In this document: positions 1-12,293 of the stretch, one piece after another
Numbering within the stretch: the stretch's first letter is position 1
How the letters are laid out: every line of letters starts with the position of its first letter
From: Anoplopoma fimbria
Taxonomy: Eukaryota; Chordata; Actinopteri; Perciformes; Anoplopomatidae
Direction of reading: 5' to 3'
Assembly: GCF_027596085.1 (NCBI RefSeq)
Contig: NC_072450.1
Coordinates: forward strand, 5,169,236 to 5,233,235
Length of the DNA: 64,000 nt
Made by a program: the position numbers and the translations under genes
Notes under the pieces: model-generated
What the model was told of the DNA's origin: nothing
Database searches by the model: none
The model's input: the letters and a program-made list of their open reading frames with translations, nothing else

Positions 1-1086
1 CACTGACTGATTACCTGTTGCCTCTTTGCTCTGAACTCTTACCAACTCAACACATTGATTGCTTTCTACCTCCCTGCCTCTGTGCACTGCTTTTGAGTCC
101 ACATCTCTGCGTGCGGAGTTGCAACAGTTACCGCAATTTCTCCCCGTAGCTATCTCATACAAACAATCGCCGCTCTTGCCTCCACCTTGTCTTCCCTTTT
201 TAAAAAATCCTCGGTTCAATGTGTTCTATTTTTATTTATTTTTTTTCTTTGACGCTATTCATTATACATCACTCCCGCAATTCTTTGTTGTCATCCTGCT
301 CCTCTTCTCTCTGGTTCTTACTTTTCTTGCAGCAGTGGCTCATCTCCCGTCTCAGACAGGACAATGCCGTGTGATGTCATAAAAAAAAGGAAGGGACTAC
401 TTCTGCTTCATAGCACAAGACAAGACACAAACCCACACAATGCACATCTCAGAGTGCTGAGCATGTTGACGGGGCTTATGCAGGGCTGAGGCCCAGAGTC
501 TTACAAATTTCTCTGCCAAGCATTTGAGGCATTGTTCCCCTCATTTTCACTGCTGCAAACAGCCCAGTGAAATGAAATCCATGTAGCACCGAGAGTGGAC
601 ATAATGCCTGCAAACATGTTTTTACGAAAAATATCTTAATTCTTTAGGCATATCTTGCATCTGTTACATCTAGAGAATATTGATTTGATATCCTTGTTGA
701 CCTCAGTCATCTTGGCAAGCAAATTCAAGCATCACTGCTAGGAAATTACATATAATTGCAAGCTAAAAGAATGCCATCTTACTCATTCTAACCACCGACA
801 AGCGCTGGAAACTCAGGAGATGTTTCCAGAACCGAGCTTATCATAGGAGTGCCCCTCTCATTGTAATTTGTTGTGTCTTTGGGATTTCCTGAACAAACTC
901 TCTTGTTTCAGTCACTGCCCTCTTTTCTTCTGCATCCCTGACCAGGCAAAAATGTGCATTAAGGCCAAATTAAATCAGTAATTTGATATTATTACATTAT
1001 TGCCAAGTGGATGCAACTGGTTCTTAATACATTTTGATTAAAGAGCAATTCAACACCAGCTATAAATCTTTGCTGACCTACAGCAG
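1..1086. other. 5' flank, no gene recognised
   Basis: AT-rich, with pyrimidine-rich patches near 200-350. The reading frames here look like chance and show no domain, splice or codon signature. I see nothing assignable. Confidence 0.5.
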
Positions 1087-1498
1087 TTTAAAAGGTACAG
1101 TTCAACCCAAAGTCAAAACTCATATTTTTCTTAGATAGAGCTATTTATGAGTTGCCTAGGTTTGGAGATATTGGCTCTGGAGGTGTCTTATCTTCAATAT
1201 AATGGGACTTTATGGAGCTTGTGGTGGAAGGCTATTTGGAACTATTCCTACATGAAAGAGCTCGCAACAAGGTCTGTGGATTATCTTTAGTAACCAGGAC
1301 ATGATTGTTGAGAAGAGACATTGCTGTTCATTTTGAAATATAGTGAATATAGAGGGTCATATAGTTATATTATATTCAAAAGAAGCCATAAGTCTCTACA
1401 ACCGATATATCTAAAACTTGGCAACTTGCACTAGATGTATAAACAGCACTAAAACATAAAACATGTATGTTTGATTTTGGGTCGAAATGTCCCTTTAA
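1087..1498. mobile_element. MITE-like non-autonomous DNA transposon with ~28-bp inverted ends
   Basis: Left end reads GTACAGTTCAACCCAAAGTC and the right end, reverse-complemented, GGACATTTCGACCCAAAATC, each preceded by TTAAA-like sequence. The interior has no coding capacity. It resembles a common hAT-like MITE of percomorph genomes (from memory of the family). Exact ends and target-site duplication are unclear. Confidence 0.6.
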
Positions 1499-2440
1499 GT
1501 TCTCACCTTGCTGCAGTGATTTAGAGGTGTACCTCAGGGTATGTTGGTGCACAGTGACAGACTTTTCGGTGTGCTTGCAGGTGCAACACACTGATATTTA
1601 ATCTGTCAGTAGCTTTTTTTTTGCCTTCTAGTGTCACAGCATCAGGAATGGCAATGTTAAAGAGCATTAATATAGCTGCAAACAAATATTACCTATGTAA
1701 ACTGAAATGCTCCCAATCCCGTATAATTCACCTTTAAGCAATCTAGACATCCATCTCTCGATCACTCAGTCCAGGACCTTCATCTAGAGCGATATAACTC
1801 CATAACTATTTCCATGAAATTTGGTACAGACATTTGCCGTCCCTCGAGGATGTATATTCATCACTTTTCTGAGCAGCACAAAAAGAGTGTGAAATCTTTT
1901 TTATTCCCCAGAACTTTAATAATGCTGCAGAGCCACGGTTAGCCCTTTCGTTGTGCAAAAATCCATGTTTTGTGTGCTTATTGCAGCTTCAGCTCAACAC
2001 ACAATCTGGCTAACACACTGAAAGGCTGATTCAGATGCAGATCGCTCTATCATCCTGGAAAACTGGCAATAATTACATTAGTCGTGTCTTTTAAAGACAC
2101 AGACTAATGCTTTTATGTCATTTTGATCTGATTAATCTTGACTGCTCCCCAGTAAGTAGGTAATGCAACACTGGCAATATTACTGATAATAACTGCTTGT
2201 TAGGTTTAGATCTGATTTATATATTTGACTGATCACTCTGTATGCTTGAACCGATGTAGCTCTTATATCTTCCATACAGTTTTTCTTTCTCTACTTCTGA
2301 GCGTGACCTTATTCACGGCCTTAAATCCCCAGACGGTGTTCTTTAATTGGCAGTGTTGCACGGTACAGTGTCGGTCAGACTTGTGAGGAATGCATAAATA
2401 CTAGTCTTGTTTGTTATCTGGATAAATACAATGGACACAA
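1499..2440. other. 5' flank, no gene; repeat fragment at 1745-1900
   Basis: No exon recognised. 1745-1900 contains ATGAAATTTGGTACAGACAT, the hallmark of a dispersed fish repeat also seen near 42.70-42.85 kb and, weakly, near 50.3 kb. The rest is featureless. Confidence 0.45.
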
Positions 2441-2720
2441 CATTACATTACATTACATTACAGGCATTTAGCAGATGCTTTTATCCAAAGCGACTTACAG
2501 GAAGTGTATTCAACATAGGTATTCAAGAGAACTACTAGTCACCAGAAGTCATAAGTGCATCTCCTTTCTTAAACAATCATCTTAAACCATAAACCAGAGC
2601 AAAAGTATAGTGCAGAGGCAAAATACTACGAATACAATAAGTGCTACAAACTACTACGAATAGGATAAGTGCAACATGTAATACATAAGACACTAGATGG
2701 TGGGATAGTCAGGTTGACTC
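2441..2720 (-). repeat. LINE/SINE 3' tail, minus orientation
   Basis: Starts with (ATTAC)n then GCATTTAGCAGATGCTTTTA and TCCAAAGCGACTTACA, the reverse complement of the tail at 4579-4630. Further in, ACTACGAATA is repeated with a ~30-bp spacing. This tail is shared by L2-type LINEs and their SINE parasites in fish. Confidence 0.65.
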
Positions 2721-4340
2721 AATCTTGTTGACAATAATAAAAAAACAGCAGTACATGGAACCATTTTCTCCCTTTGATTTGATACCTACTGTAGAACCAT
2801 AATGTCCTATGAAGCAAAGTGCTGCCATATAACCATTTGTATTCCCCCCCCACCATGTTTTCCGATATAACATTTCTTTGGGATTCAGATTGCATGAAAC
2901 TGTATTTCAGAACACAAGGCCCAAGCTAAATATAGAACTTGTTTGATAAAAAAAAGGAAAAAAAGAAGCAATGACAGTATTCTCTGCAGCTGTGTGGTAT
3001 CATCATTACCGCAGGGTGCCAGTTTTACAATATAGTCGATCTGTAACAACAGAGGAGAAATTCAAGCTTGTTGACTTACCTAAGCTTGAAGGGGGTGAGA
3101 CACACTACCCATTCTTCTATGTATATTTATATTTTTAGGGAAAACCCAGTTGTGCAAATGCATACTAGATAAGATGAAGTAATGAGAGAAGGAAGTTACA
3201 GCTGAGGGGAAATATCAGAAACAAGGTCATCTTTAATTGTTTGATATATATTGCATGTGTGTCATATAAGTAACATTCCTGGTTATTGTTTATACAAAAT
3301 TTGGTAATATTATGCAGATTATGCATATAGTTTAAATGAATGCATACACGTGTTAGCCTTCATTCAGTTTGGTTATATTTTGATTTATAGAAACATCAGC
3401 CAGACATAGGCAACCAGCTGTTATTGCATGTCTGCTGGAATACCTAGTATGTGTTATGCGAGTGGAAGGAGTAAACAGCATATCCAGCATCTCTCATCTT
3501 TTTATTTCATACTCCGGAGGTTTGGCCTTAAGTGGTGCTCTGGCTTCAGGCCGACACACCGGTGGGAAATTAGTGACAAACACTGGTGCCCAGACTGAGC
3601 ATTTCCCTGTGAGATCCACTACAATACTCGAGTGCAGCGATTCTCAAGCGGTGGTGTGTTGCACTCTGTCGAGGGGGTCCACAAAATAATTTGCCATAAA
3701 TTACAAAATTGAGTCATTACAAAAGTACTTATCTATAGATGGGGACCATTTCCCCATTAAACATATGTACTGTGTCCATTACTCACACCCGATATGATTG
3801 TGACACATCACGTCAATCTGTCATAAATCATTTCACCTAGTGCGCAATGGACTGTCATGTTGCCACTTAGCTTAGTAAATATTTGAGTCAGTCCACATCT
3901 CAGGCCAAACAAGCTTGAGTGAGAAAATATGACGACAGTTTGAGTTTGGCTCTATTAAGAACAGCGACGGGAGACCAAAATGTGTCTTCAGGTGCTAGCA
4001 AAGGTGCTAGCCATGAAGCTAGCCAAGCTAAAGCAACATTTGACTGGAATATCGGCGCTAAACAAAGTGGCATTAACATGATTCAAATTGAAATGTCTTT
4101 CTGTTTATCACTATCTAATAGGTCTATAATGTTATGGTTGAAAGGTTTTAGAATACAAATAGTTTTAATGGCATCTAATAGTACTTATGGTAGTAAGCAT
4201 ATGCCTAATCGTTATTACGATTATGATTAGGTCCTTGGACAATTTTCTTCCCAGTAAGGGGTCCCTGGGGCCAAACAATGTGTGCATTAACAGCAGTGGG
4301 AAAAAGGTATGAGTCAATATATACAACAGCTCCTTCATTA
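2721..4340. other. 5' flank, no gene recognised
   Basis: AT-rich with short homopolymers. Small frames at 3456-3689 and 3919-4230 have no recognisable product. A few GCTAGC-containing short repeats lie around 3995-4030. Confidence 0.45.
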
Positions 4341-4632
4341 CGCGGCTGTGGCGTAGTGGAGAGCAAGGTAGTTCTCCGAGGGTCGGTGGTTCGATACCCG
4401 GCTTCGGCAGTCGATGTGTCCTTGGGCAAGACACTTAACCCCAAGTTGCTCCCGAAGGCTTGCCATCGGTGTGGACTGGATGTTGCATGAATGTTAGTTA
4501 GAGTCTGATGGTGGCACCTTGCATGGTAGCCTGTCATCAGTGTGTGAATGGGTGAATGATATGTAATATACTACTGACTGTAAGTCGCTTTGGATAAAAG
4601 CGTCTGCTAAATGACTGTAATGTAATGTAATA
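4341..4632 (+). repeat. tRNA-derived SINE
   Basis: Has a pol III A-box-like TGGCGTAGTGG (from 4349), a B box GGTTCGATACC (4388-4398), a body with TCCTTGGGCAAGACACTTAA, and the tail GTAAGTCGCTTTGGATAAAA with GCGTCTGCTAAATG, ending in (TGTAA)n. The tail is that of an L2-type LINE, which is assumed to supply the retrotransposition machinery. Confidence 0.85.
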
Positions 4633-6404
4633 AAGAACATGGCATCCAGAACAACAATGTGGCTAATTTGTGTGTTTTCATAGATTTTTATTCAACAGAG
4701 AACTACGCCATAACAGGGAGATAGTTATTCATAAAAATGGTTTTATTGTTGGTCATTTTGTGAGATTTGTAAAAATCCTTTACATTATTCTCAGCCTTAT
4801 CCTGTAAGCTGACCAAAAGTCCCACCACCATGCTACTGTATTGTTATACCATGTGTCAGGTTCAATACGTGCAATCCTACACCAAATGAAATCAGCTGTA
4901 ACAATATGCTTCCACAGCCTCTGTCTCTCTGCTGACAGTATCATAAATGCAGGCTGCCCTCGCTGCCTCTCTCTAGGACACACAGCAGCGGGAGGCACGA
5001 GGAGCACAAGCACCCCGAGGACACAACAGCAGCAATTACTCTTAACTCTTGGCATTTGAGCGACAAGGAAACTGATTCAGAAATAACCTGTAGCACCGAG
5101 GAGTGTTAAGTGCTAAAATCTTTGCCTGAGGGGGCTATCATGGAGCTTGGCCAACACAACAAGCAACTTGAGTTACTATTTTGAACGGAAACGTCTCCCC
5201 TTTGTGCGTTTCAGAGGGCTGGAGACATACAGTAATCTGCTTTCTGAGACGCGGCATGCTAACTAGATGAGACCACATATCAGCGTGGACTATGGGTTTA
5301 CCAGCACCAGGTCTCCAGCTGGGGAGCGGATACAGGCGGTACTTCAGCTCCGATTTCATGGGATGAATGTTTAAATCATGAATTCCACTCTGCTAAATCA
5401 GGTACATGAACAGGCTCTGGGTAGAGTCCCGGACCGCATAGATGTTTGTGTTCCTTATTGACGTGTTAAGGGCTCATACATTTTCTGAACTTTAAAGGTA
5501 CATTTAAAGGAAACAAAGGCATCATTAGTTTCCAAAATGGCTATTTGGAGACTGAAAATATTCATACAATTGAGTGAAAGGCCCGTAAATCAATATTTAT
5601 TGTTCCTGCGCTGCAAGTTCCTGCCCTGCACAAATGCTTATCACTTTGCAGATGTATGTGGTTTGAATTAATTTCCTCAACAACGTGCACCCAAAGTTGG
5701 TGAGCGCTTTAAATATTACAAACTTTTAAAAAGCTTTATTTCACTGGAATAGTCTGGGAGTCCCGGGAGACTAAAAAGGCTGTGTATTTAAAGTTTGCAT
5801 ATGCAAAACATGCAAAAGTGCTGCACAGGAAAGTGATGCAGCTAAAACATATTGCCAGGAGCCATAAATAAACAAGTACCGCATTTGCCTAAAACGTCCT
5901 TGGCTTTTAAATGGAGATTGTTTAAAGAAAATAAATATGTAATTCAAAAGTATTCAAATAAAGTGAAACATTTAGAATCAGCTTTATTGGCCAGGTATGA
6001 GTACTCATTCCAAGAGTCAACTTTTGTTGGTCTTTTTGCACTCACAGAAAGCCTGTAAAAACACAGCTATAATCAGGAAAACAAAGCTGAACATAACTTA
6101 AAATTAACGTTAACATTCTTTCACATTAGTCTTTGTGACGCGAGACATTTGTGTAGTTAGTCACACGACCCAAGTGAGTCATAAGTCAAGAAGTTTATTT
6201 TGAGAAGCCACTGAGTATATATAGCGATTCAGATTTATAGGGGTGTTTGACAATTATATGAACAAAACAAATGTATCTTCAAATATGTATATATAGGTTG
6301 TCATTTAACTGATGTAAACTGTTCTTCAGAGTGACGGCCAATGGAATAAAATGTTCTTGTGTCTGGTTGTTTTGCCGTTCAGTGTGGTGAGTGTGTGATC
6401 ATAG
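4633..6404. other. 5' flank, no gene; short repeat near 5970-6050
   Basis: No exon recognised. GAATCAGCTTTATTGGCCAG followed by GTATGAGTA at about 5975-6002 resembles a widespread fish repeat fragment. The small open frames around 4780-5360 are antisense pairs without a product. Confidence 0.4.
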
Positions 6405-6640
6405 GGCCTCAGAGGTTCAGAGGTGGAGCGGGTCGTCCTTCAATCAGAAGATGGCGCTTCAATCCTCCGCCTTCTCCCGTCCATGTTAATGTGTCCTTGG
6501 GCAAGACACTTAACCCCCAATTGCTGTATGGATGGCTGTGAATGTTAAGTCCTGATGAGCAGTTGGCACCTTGTGTGTTAATTGGTGGATGACGTTTAGT
6601 GTAAAAGCGCTCCTATATAAATTACAGGTCCATTTACCAT
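6405..6640 (+). repeat. degenerate tRNA-derived SINE
   Basis: Shares TGTCCTTGGGCAAGACACTT with the 4341 SINE but has a different 3' part (GTGTAAAAGCGCTCCTATA and GTCCATTTACCATT). The A-box region (GGTGGAGCGGGTCG) is recognisable; the B box is decayed (GCTTCAATCCTCC). It is a related but distinct subfamily, now inactive. Confidence 0.65.
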
Positions 6641-7399
6641 TCGTTTAGGCCTTGCAGTGATGCTACCTGCCTGCTTCTCGACTCTGGAGGTGTATTTAAG
6701 TCCATGTTGGCACCAATTACTTCATCCTGCAGGCCTGATTGTCGGCTGTAGTCCCTTCTTGTGCTGTTCGGTGGCTGATCCAAACCACACAGAAGCCCTA
6801 AAGCACCGGCGCAAAGAAAAACAAATGTCAGAAACGGCCCACAATACATGCAGACATGCCAAATGGTTATCTGTGCACATATTGCCTGAGGTTGCAATAA
6901 TCTCTTTAGTTCCCACAACGCTCAGTCGCATCCCCCTGCCTCTCTTTGTTTATGTGTTTATGTCTCTTTTTTCAGATGCTGACATTTCCCACCTGTCCAC
7001 CAGCCACCCTAACTGTGTTTCCCCTTGAGCCTGACTTCCTGCACAGCTGGTTCTCTTATCCACTGCTGTGTCACAATGGTGTATTATACTCCAGCTCTGA
7101 GTATGTAGCGGTTCACACTGGGAAAATAAGAAAAAGTGTATTACGCTGTCGTGAACAAGTGTTTTCTGTCACCATATAATCTGTAACTAAATGGAGGTAG
7201 AGCACATAAAGCGTTGTGCAACCTTGTTCGAATGAAGTGGGTCGTTAAAGTGGTATTATGTAGTTTATTCTGTTTCCATGGCACTAAACTGTGGTTTACT
7301 TATGTTGCTATAATCCTGAATTTGAACATTGATTCAAAGAAGATGTATGTTGTTTTTATGAAGAAGGGGAGAAATAATTCTAAACTATAATCGTGTAAA
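6641..7399. other. 5' flank, no gene recognised
   Basis: Unique-looking, with overlapping frames on both strands (6634-7179) lacking any domain. Nothing assigned. Confidence 0.4.
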
Positions 7400-7850
7400 G
7401 TGATCACAGGGACAATCCTTGTTTGGTCAGATGAAACAATAATCAAGAGATGAATCTTGAGTGATGATAGTATATGTTTTTTCTCCGGTTCTGAGTGCTC
7501 TGAATACAACAGCATAACTTTAGCATTGATGCTAACCAGGAGCCTTCCCACTTGGACAGAGTTTACCATTTTCCGTATGAATACGTCTGTGAAGAAAATA
7601 CAGCTTGACAGTGACTTACGTGCACTCCGATGGCCTCCACAGTCACTGGATTTCAACCCGACGATAAACCTTAGGGGCCTCAGAGAGTTACAACAGATTA
7701 AAGAATCTGCAGGGGACATGTGATGCTTTCATGTCAGGATGGAGCAAGATGTTTGTGTGATATCCACAGCTCTTTGTTGAACCTCTTCCTTGAAGTATCG
7801 GCCATAAATCAAGGCCGATGCGGATGAGTAATAATGTTTCACGTTAGGAT
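7400..7850 (+). pseudogene. decayed Tc1/mariner transposase fragment
   Basis: TGGTCAGATGAAACAA encodes WSDET, the first catalytic Asp motif of Tc1 transposases. Further on, RWPPQSLDFNPTINL (near 7630-7675) matches the region preceding the catalytic Glu (usual form WPSQSPDLNPIE), with the Glu lost. Multiple frame breaks; no inverted ends recognised. Confidence 0.6.
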
Positions 7851-7948
7851 GATGGACAATTTGCAGGCCACAGCACTGGTAAATATTCAATGTTTGTTTC
7901 AATTCATTCATTCATCCAGACCTGGTGTTCATGTTAGCCTCATACCCT

Positions 7949-8556
7949 TTATGTAAGAAGTGGTCGTATTCACTTTGAAGTCCCCCCTTTTTTTTTTGGT
8001 GGACTGCCATTTTGAAACCTAGTTTTTGGCATTTAGGGGTTCACCTTCTTATGTTCCCGAAACCAGAAGGGACAGGAGAGGGTGGAGCTAAGTACGACCG
8101 AAGGTTGAATAAGACATTTTAGGCAACTAAGATGTTACAGTTCACTTTCATGAAATGAAAACACAACGTTAAAGAGTTAAAGATGTAAGACGAAAACACA
8201 GATAACTCTCAGACCGGACATTGGTGAGGTAGCGACCTGTCAATCACCAGGTAGCCCCGCCCTAAAGCATACCCAGCTTTATGGTCTATTTCACTCTAAA
8301 TGGACCATCATTTACTAAATGAACATCATGCTGTATTGAAGAAGACTTGAAACTAACAATTAAGACCATAAACTCATGTTTACAATGTTTACTGCGGTCA
8401 AAAATAAGTGAGAAGTAGGGTCATTTTCCCATAGACTTCTATACAATTTGACTTCTTTTTGCAACACGAGTAGCTCCCTGATGGACATTAGAAAGAATGC
8501 AAATTCAAGGCACTTCTGTATTAACTTCTCTTTTCAGAAGAACTGGAGGTTACTGA
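7949..8556 (+). repeat. dispersed repeat family A, copy 1
   Basis: Shares ordered blocks with four other copies in the window: AAGAAGTGG-cGT, CAACCAGAAG-type text, GTAGCGACCTGTCAATCACC, CCCCGCCCTAAAGCATAC, ATGAACATCATGCTGTATTG, ACCATAAACTCATGTTTACA. Non-coding, ~0.6 kb. Orientation is taken as forward. I cannot name its class. Confidence 0.8.
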
Positions 8557-10623
8557 CTGTTAAGCCCATTTATTGTTGGAATGAAGGGAAGTTTTACCTT
8601 AACCAATTAAAGTAAAATGTAGCTGTTCCGTCAAAAAGTTTCAAAGTTGTGGTAGCAATCACTAGAGGAAGGTAATGGGTTTTTTTTCATGTGTCAACTT
8701 TAAGATATAGTAGGTCGACTTAAAACAACCTCTCCTGCTTTTTCAGACCATTTATGTGTTGATCATTTTCATGGATGTGGCTACCTAGTTAGCTTGCCAT
8801 GAAGGAAGACGACGTTCCCATTCCCACAACACACAAAGCCCTGATTGGTCAATTGTGAAGGAACATCAATCAATGACCACAAAACTAGAACTACTGTACA
8901 TCTGCTGAAGAAATCAGAGATGTGGGTCTTGATTCAACAGCTTGGAAACACTTCACTGAACATTTCACGAATAAGGTTTGGTCACATGATTTGTCCAAAC
9001 TTCATTATTTGACCGGGAAAACCAGAAAGTGCAGGCGACTGGTGTGTAGGAGATTTTGGGATAATAGCCATTTTGGTAGAGATTTGCAATTGCTTTAAAA
9101 AAACATTTTGTTTCAGGGTGGTCTTTGAGTGGCTAGTCATATAACTGCAACATAACACCAAAGAAAGAAAAAACAGAATTATTTTCCAGCCAAAGCAAGA
9201 CAAAGTTGTGCAGCCAGAGTGTTTTCATATGGGACTCGATGACAGCCAACTCTTTGGTTTGAAGTCTGCAGTGTGATTTAGCCCCGAGTATCGGCTCGTA
9301 GAATGAGGGTCACAAAGGATACACCAATTGTGTCCTTCAGATCCAAGCAGAAGCGGGACCCATTGCTCGGTCTGCATTCAGAGGAGCCTTTGGAGAGGGA
9401 CAGCCTTGTCATATTCGCTCTAGAAACGGAGACTTCAAAGAACGCAGCGCCCTGAAATGGGCCACAGTGAATATGTGCATAACAGCCTCAACTCAGCGAA
9501 GCACATGCAGGAGACTCTTCATCATTAATAATTGAATTTTGCCACAAAATGTGAAACCCCTCACCTATCTTCACACGTTATACACAGAGGGTTGATTGGC
9601 CATGTGTTTACATGAATCAGGTAGTCACTGATAATTTGTTTATACGACCATCGAGGGAAAGCTCCCCCTTCCCTTTATGTGTTTTTTTTTTATTACTTAT
9701 GAATATGGAGGACAATGCAGTCTGAGATCCCATGACTAATTTCTACTGACTGCCCTGACTGCTTGGACAGAGGCTGTCTGTGCTACCCTACAGAAACATT
9801 TCAACCTTATATAACTCCCTATGAGTTCAAAGCATTTATGACAAGGGAAGTGTTTAGGATGCTATCTGTGTAACGTCTCTCCTTCTCACTGTTCTTTCTT
9901 CCTTTTTCTCTCTGGCTTTCATTTGAGATTATCAATTAGTTCCCAAAGATGTTATTGTGTGTTTCCCCTTTGCTAAAAAGTTGCTGCTGTGTCAGCTGGG
10001 GCTTGGAAAAATAATATTTTAAAGCTTGGGTGGTGAATGTGTTTTAGGAATCTTTTTTTGTTGCATTTGTTGAAATTCTCAGATCATATTCTCTGACAAA
10101 ATAGAAAAGAAAAACATGATCTGTAGCTGTGGATGTTGCAAGAAATGTTCGGCTGCCTGCGTGCTCTCATTGAGCATCGCCAAAGTCTTCCACGAGCTGC
10201 TGGCTTGACAGAGGCCTGATCGGAAGGGCTTGGTGTTGCCTTTGCATCTTTCTCGCTAGATTCAGGGACTTTTGCCGCTAGAGCCGCTACTTTCATCGGA
10301 AAAGAGTTGGCAACGCTTTTTAAAAAAAAATAATTATTACCATTATTATTACTAGTCACATTACTATTACTATTACCTGTACCATTAAGCATTTTAGCTT
10401 TACTTCCACCCTGAAGCCCTTTTGCTTTCTCGTTCTGCAGGTTTCCATGAATCGTTGTGGTACCTGGACCGTAGTCGTGCCTCCTGCTGTGAGCCGACTG
10501 ACACCCACTGCTACTTCAATTATTATTATTAGTCACATTACTATCCCTATTTTCATAACTATAATTCTACTGTAATAATTGCTGCTGTTATTATAAGTAG
10601 TCTTATTATATGAATCATTTATG
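8557..10623. other. 5' flank, no gene recognised
   Basis: No exon seen. 10325-10560 is rich in ATT/ATTACT simple repeats. The minus frame at 10084-10392 is Asn/Ser-rich because of this simple sequence and is not supported as a gene. Confidence 0.45.
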
Positions 10624-10912
10624 TCATATACATTGAATGTGTTGTATCTCTGTTATGCTGCTCATTCTGTACACATGACATCTATTGCATTCTGTCCATC
10701 CTGGGAGAAGGATCCCTCCTCTGTCGTTCTCCCAGAGGTTTCTTCCTTTTTTCTCCCTGTTAAAGGTTTTTTTTAGGGGAGTTTTTCCTGTGCCGATGTG
10801 AGGGAAGGACAGAGGATGTCGCATGTGCACAGATTGTAAAGCCCTCTGAGGCAAATTTGTAATTTGTGATTCTGGGCTATACAAAATAAACTGAATTGAA
10901 TTGAATTGAATA
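10624..10912 (+). repeat. LINE-type 3' terminal region with (TTGAA)n tail
   Basis: Contains GGATCCCTCCTCTGTCGTTC, AGAGGTTTCTTCC, AGGGGAGTTTTTCCTGTGCC and GATTGTAAAGCCCTCTGAGG, ending TGGGCTATACAAAATAAACT plus (GAATT)n. This is a ubiquitous teleost retroelement 3' end, probably of a LINE. There is no coding part here, so it is a 5'-truncated insertion. Confidence 0.7.
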
Positions 10913-11904
10913 CTCTCTCATAATAATCCCAGTTTTGCTAAACCTGTAATCTATGTGTGTTACATCAATAGTGCTGCAATCATATGCATTACCTATGAAA
11001 TGTTGGTATTCTGGAGATACACGGTTTTCACATGAAAGAAACAATATGTAGATTACTTGAAGGTTTTCAGTTAACTATCATAGAAAACCAACAAATATTT
11101 ACATATTAACCATTTTAATCTTTGACATTTATGCTTAAAAACAACTTATACAATTAATCTTTTATCAAGATGCTTGCTTTTTAAATATTAAATTATATTA
11201 GATATTTATATTTCCTTCACACAATCAAATAAAGGGGTGACCTTCAAGACAACTGCCCTTTCTGTATGAAAAACAGAAACTCAAATGTAGTTGGTGGCAT
11301 CTAACAGCAAGAACCAGTAATATATGTGTTTAATGTCTACCTGGCAACAGATCCTGTCATCACATGGATGTCACTCGACTCCTATTAAAACCCGCTGCAG
11401 CAAAGCTGTTTCCTCCTCCTTGGACTAGCATGTCCAAGGTCACTGCAAAAAAAAAAAATCCACAGGGTGACCTTGTCAAACTAAGCTGCATGTGTCCCCA
11501 GAGCTCTCTAGATTACACCAACACCAGCGTTGACGGTGTTACTTTTAAACCGTAATGAATCACGCATAGGTCAGGAAAAAGGCATGCATTTCGAGCAGTA
11601 ACGTGTCATGTATTAATCCAGATTAGGTATGTGATTATGGTAATACTATCTATCTAGCTATTATTTATGTGTAGGTGTTTCCTTTTTCTTTTTTTTGAAC
11701 AGCTCACTGTGGAGGAAAGTATGTGAATTGAAAGTTAAATCCTATAAACACACAATTCAGAGCTGCTCCGTGACCAAGTTGCTTCATCTATGAATATTTA
11801 CAATCTCAACAGGTGCACAATTGAGTGCTTTTGGTGAAAAGCAGTGGCGTACACAGACTCTCTGCGGTCCAGGGTAGTACCCACATGTACCCGACCCAAT
11901 GCAG
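10913..11904. other. 5' flank, no gene recognised
   Basis: AT-rich. The small frame at 11364-11555 has no recognisable product. Nothing else seen. Confidence 0.4.
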
Positions 11905-12293
11905 AACTCTGCCCCAGAGGGCACTCCATCACATTTTCCTCACTGAAAGGAAAACCTATATAGAAATCCATCACGTTTTCCCCTAAACTCTACAACGTTT
12001 TCTCTACTGAAAGGCACAACTTGGAGGGCACTTCATCACGTTTTCTCCACTGGAACGGCACCCTAGAGGGGACTTCATAATGTTTTCTCTACTGGAATGG
12101 CACACTTTATGGCATTTCATTACATTTTCGCTACTGGTAGGCTCACCCTACAAGGCACTTGATAATGTTTTCTCTACTGGAATTGCATCCTTAAGGGAAC
12201 TTCATAACGTTTTCTCTAGTGAAAGGGCCTTCTTGAGGACTCTTAATCACCTCTTCTTCACTGGAAGAGCAACAAAGAGGGCACTTCACCACA
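11905..12293. repeat. diverged minisatellite, 42-bp unit, ~9 copies
   Basis: Repeated unit of the form ggcaccctagagGGcACTTC-ATaacGTTTTCTCtACTGGAA-; units start near 12014, 12056, 12098, 12140, 12182 and 12224, with older copies upstream from ~11905. The period is a multiple of three, which explains an open frame at 12080-12310 that I do not consider a gene. It lies about 1.4 kb upstream of the kcnq1 start. Confidence 0.8.

Noticed and set aside
59..382. 107-codon open frame at the left edge
   Set aside because: Composition follows a pyrimidine-rich stretch; no domain, no splice or homology support.
4341..4410. Possible tRNA gene (A and B boxes)
   Set aside because: Continues into a SINE body and LINE-type tail; does not fold as a full tRNA.
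11905..12293. CRISPR-like array
   Set aside because: Units are contiguous and diverged with no unique spacers; eukaryotic minisatellite.
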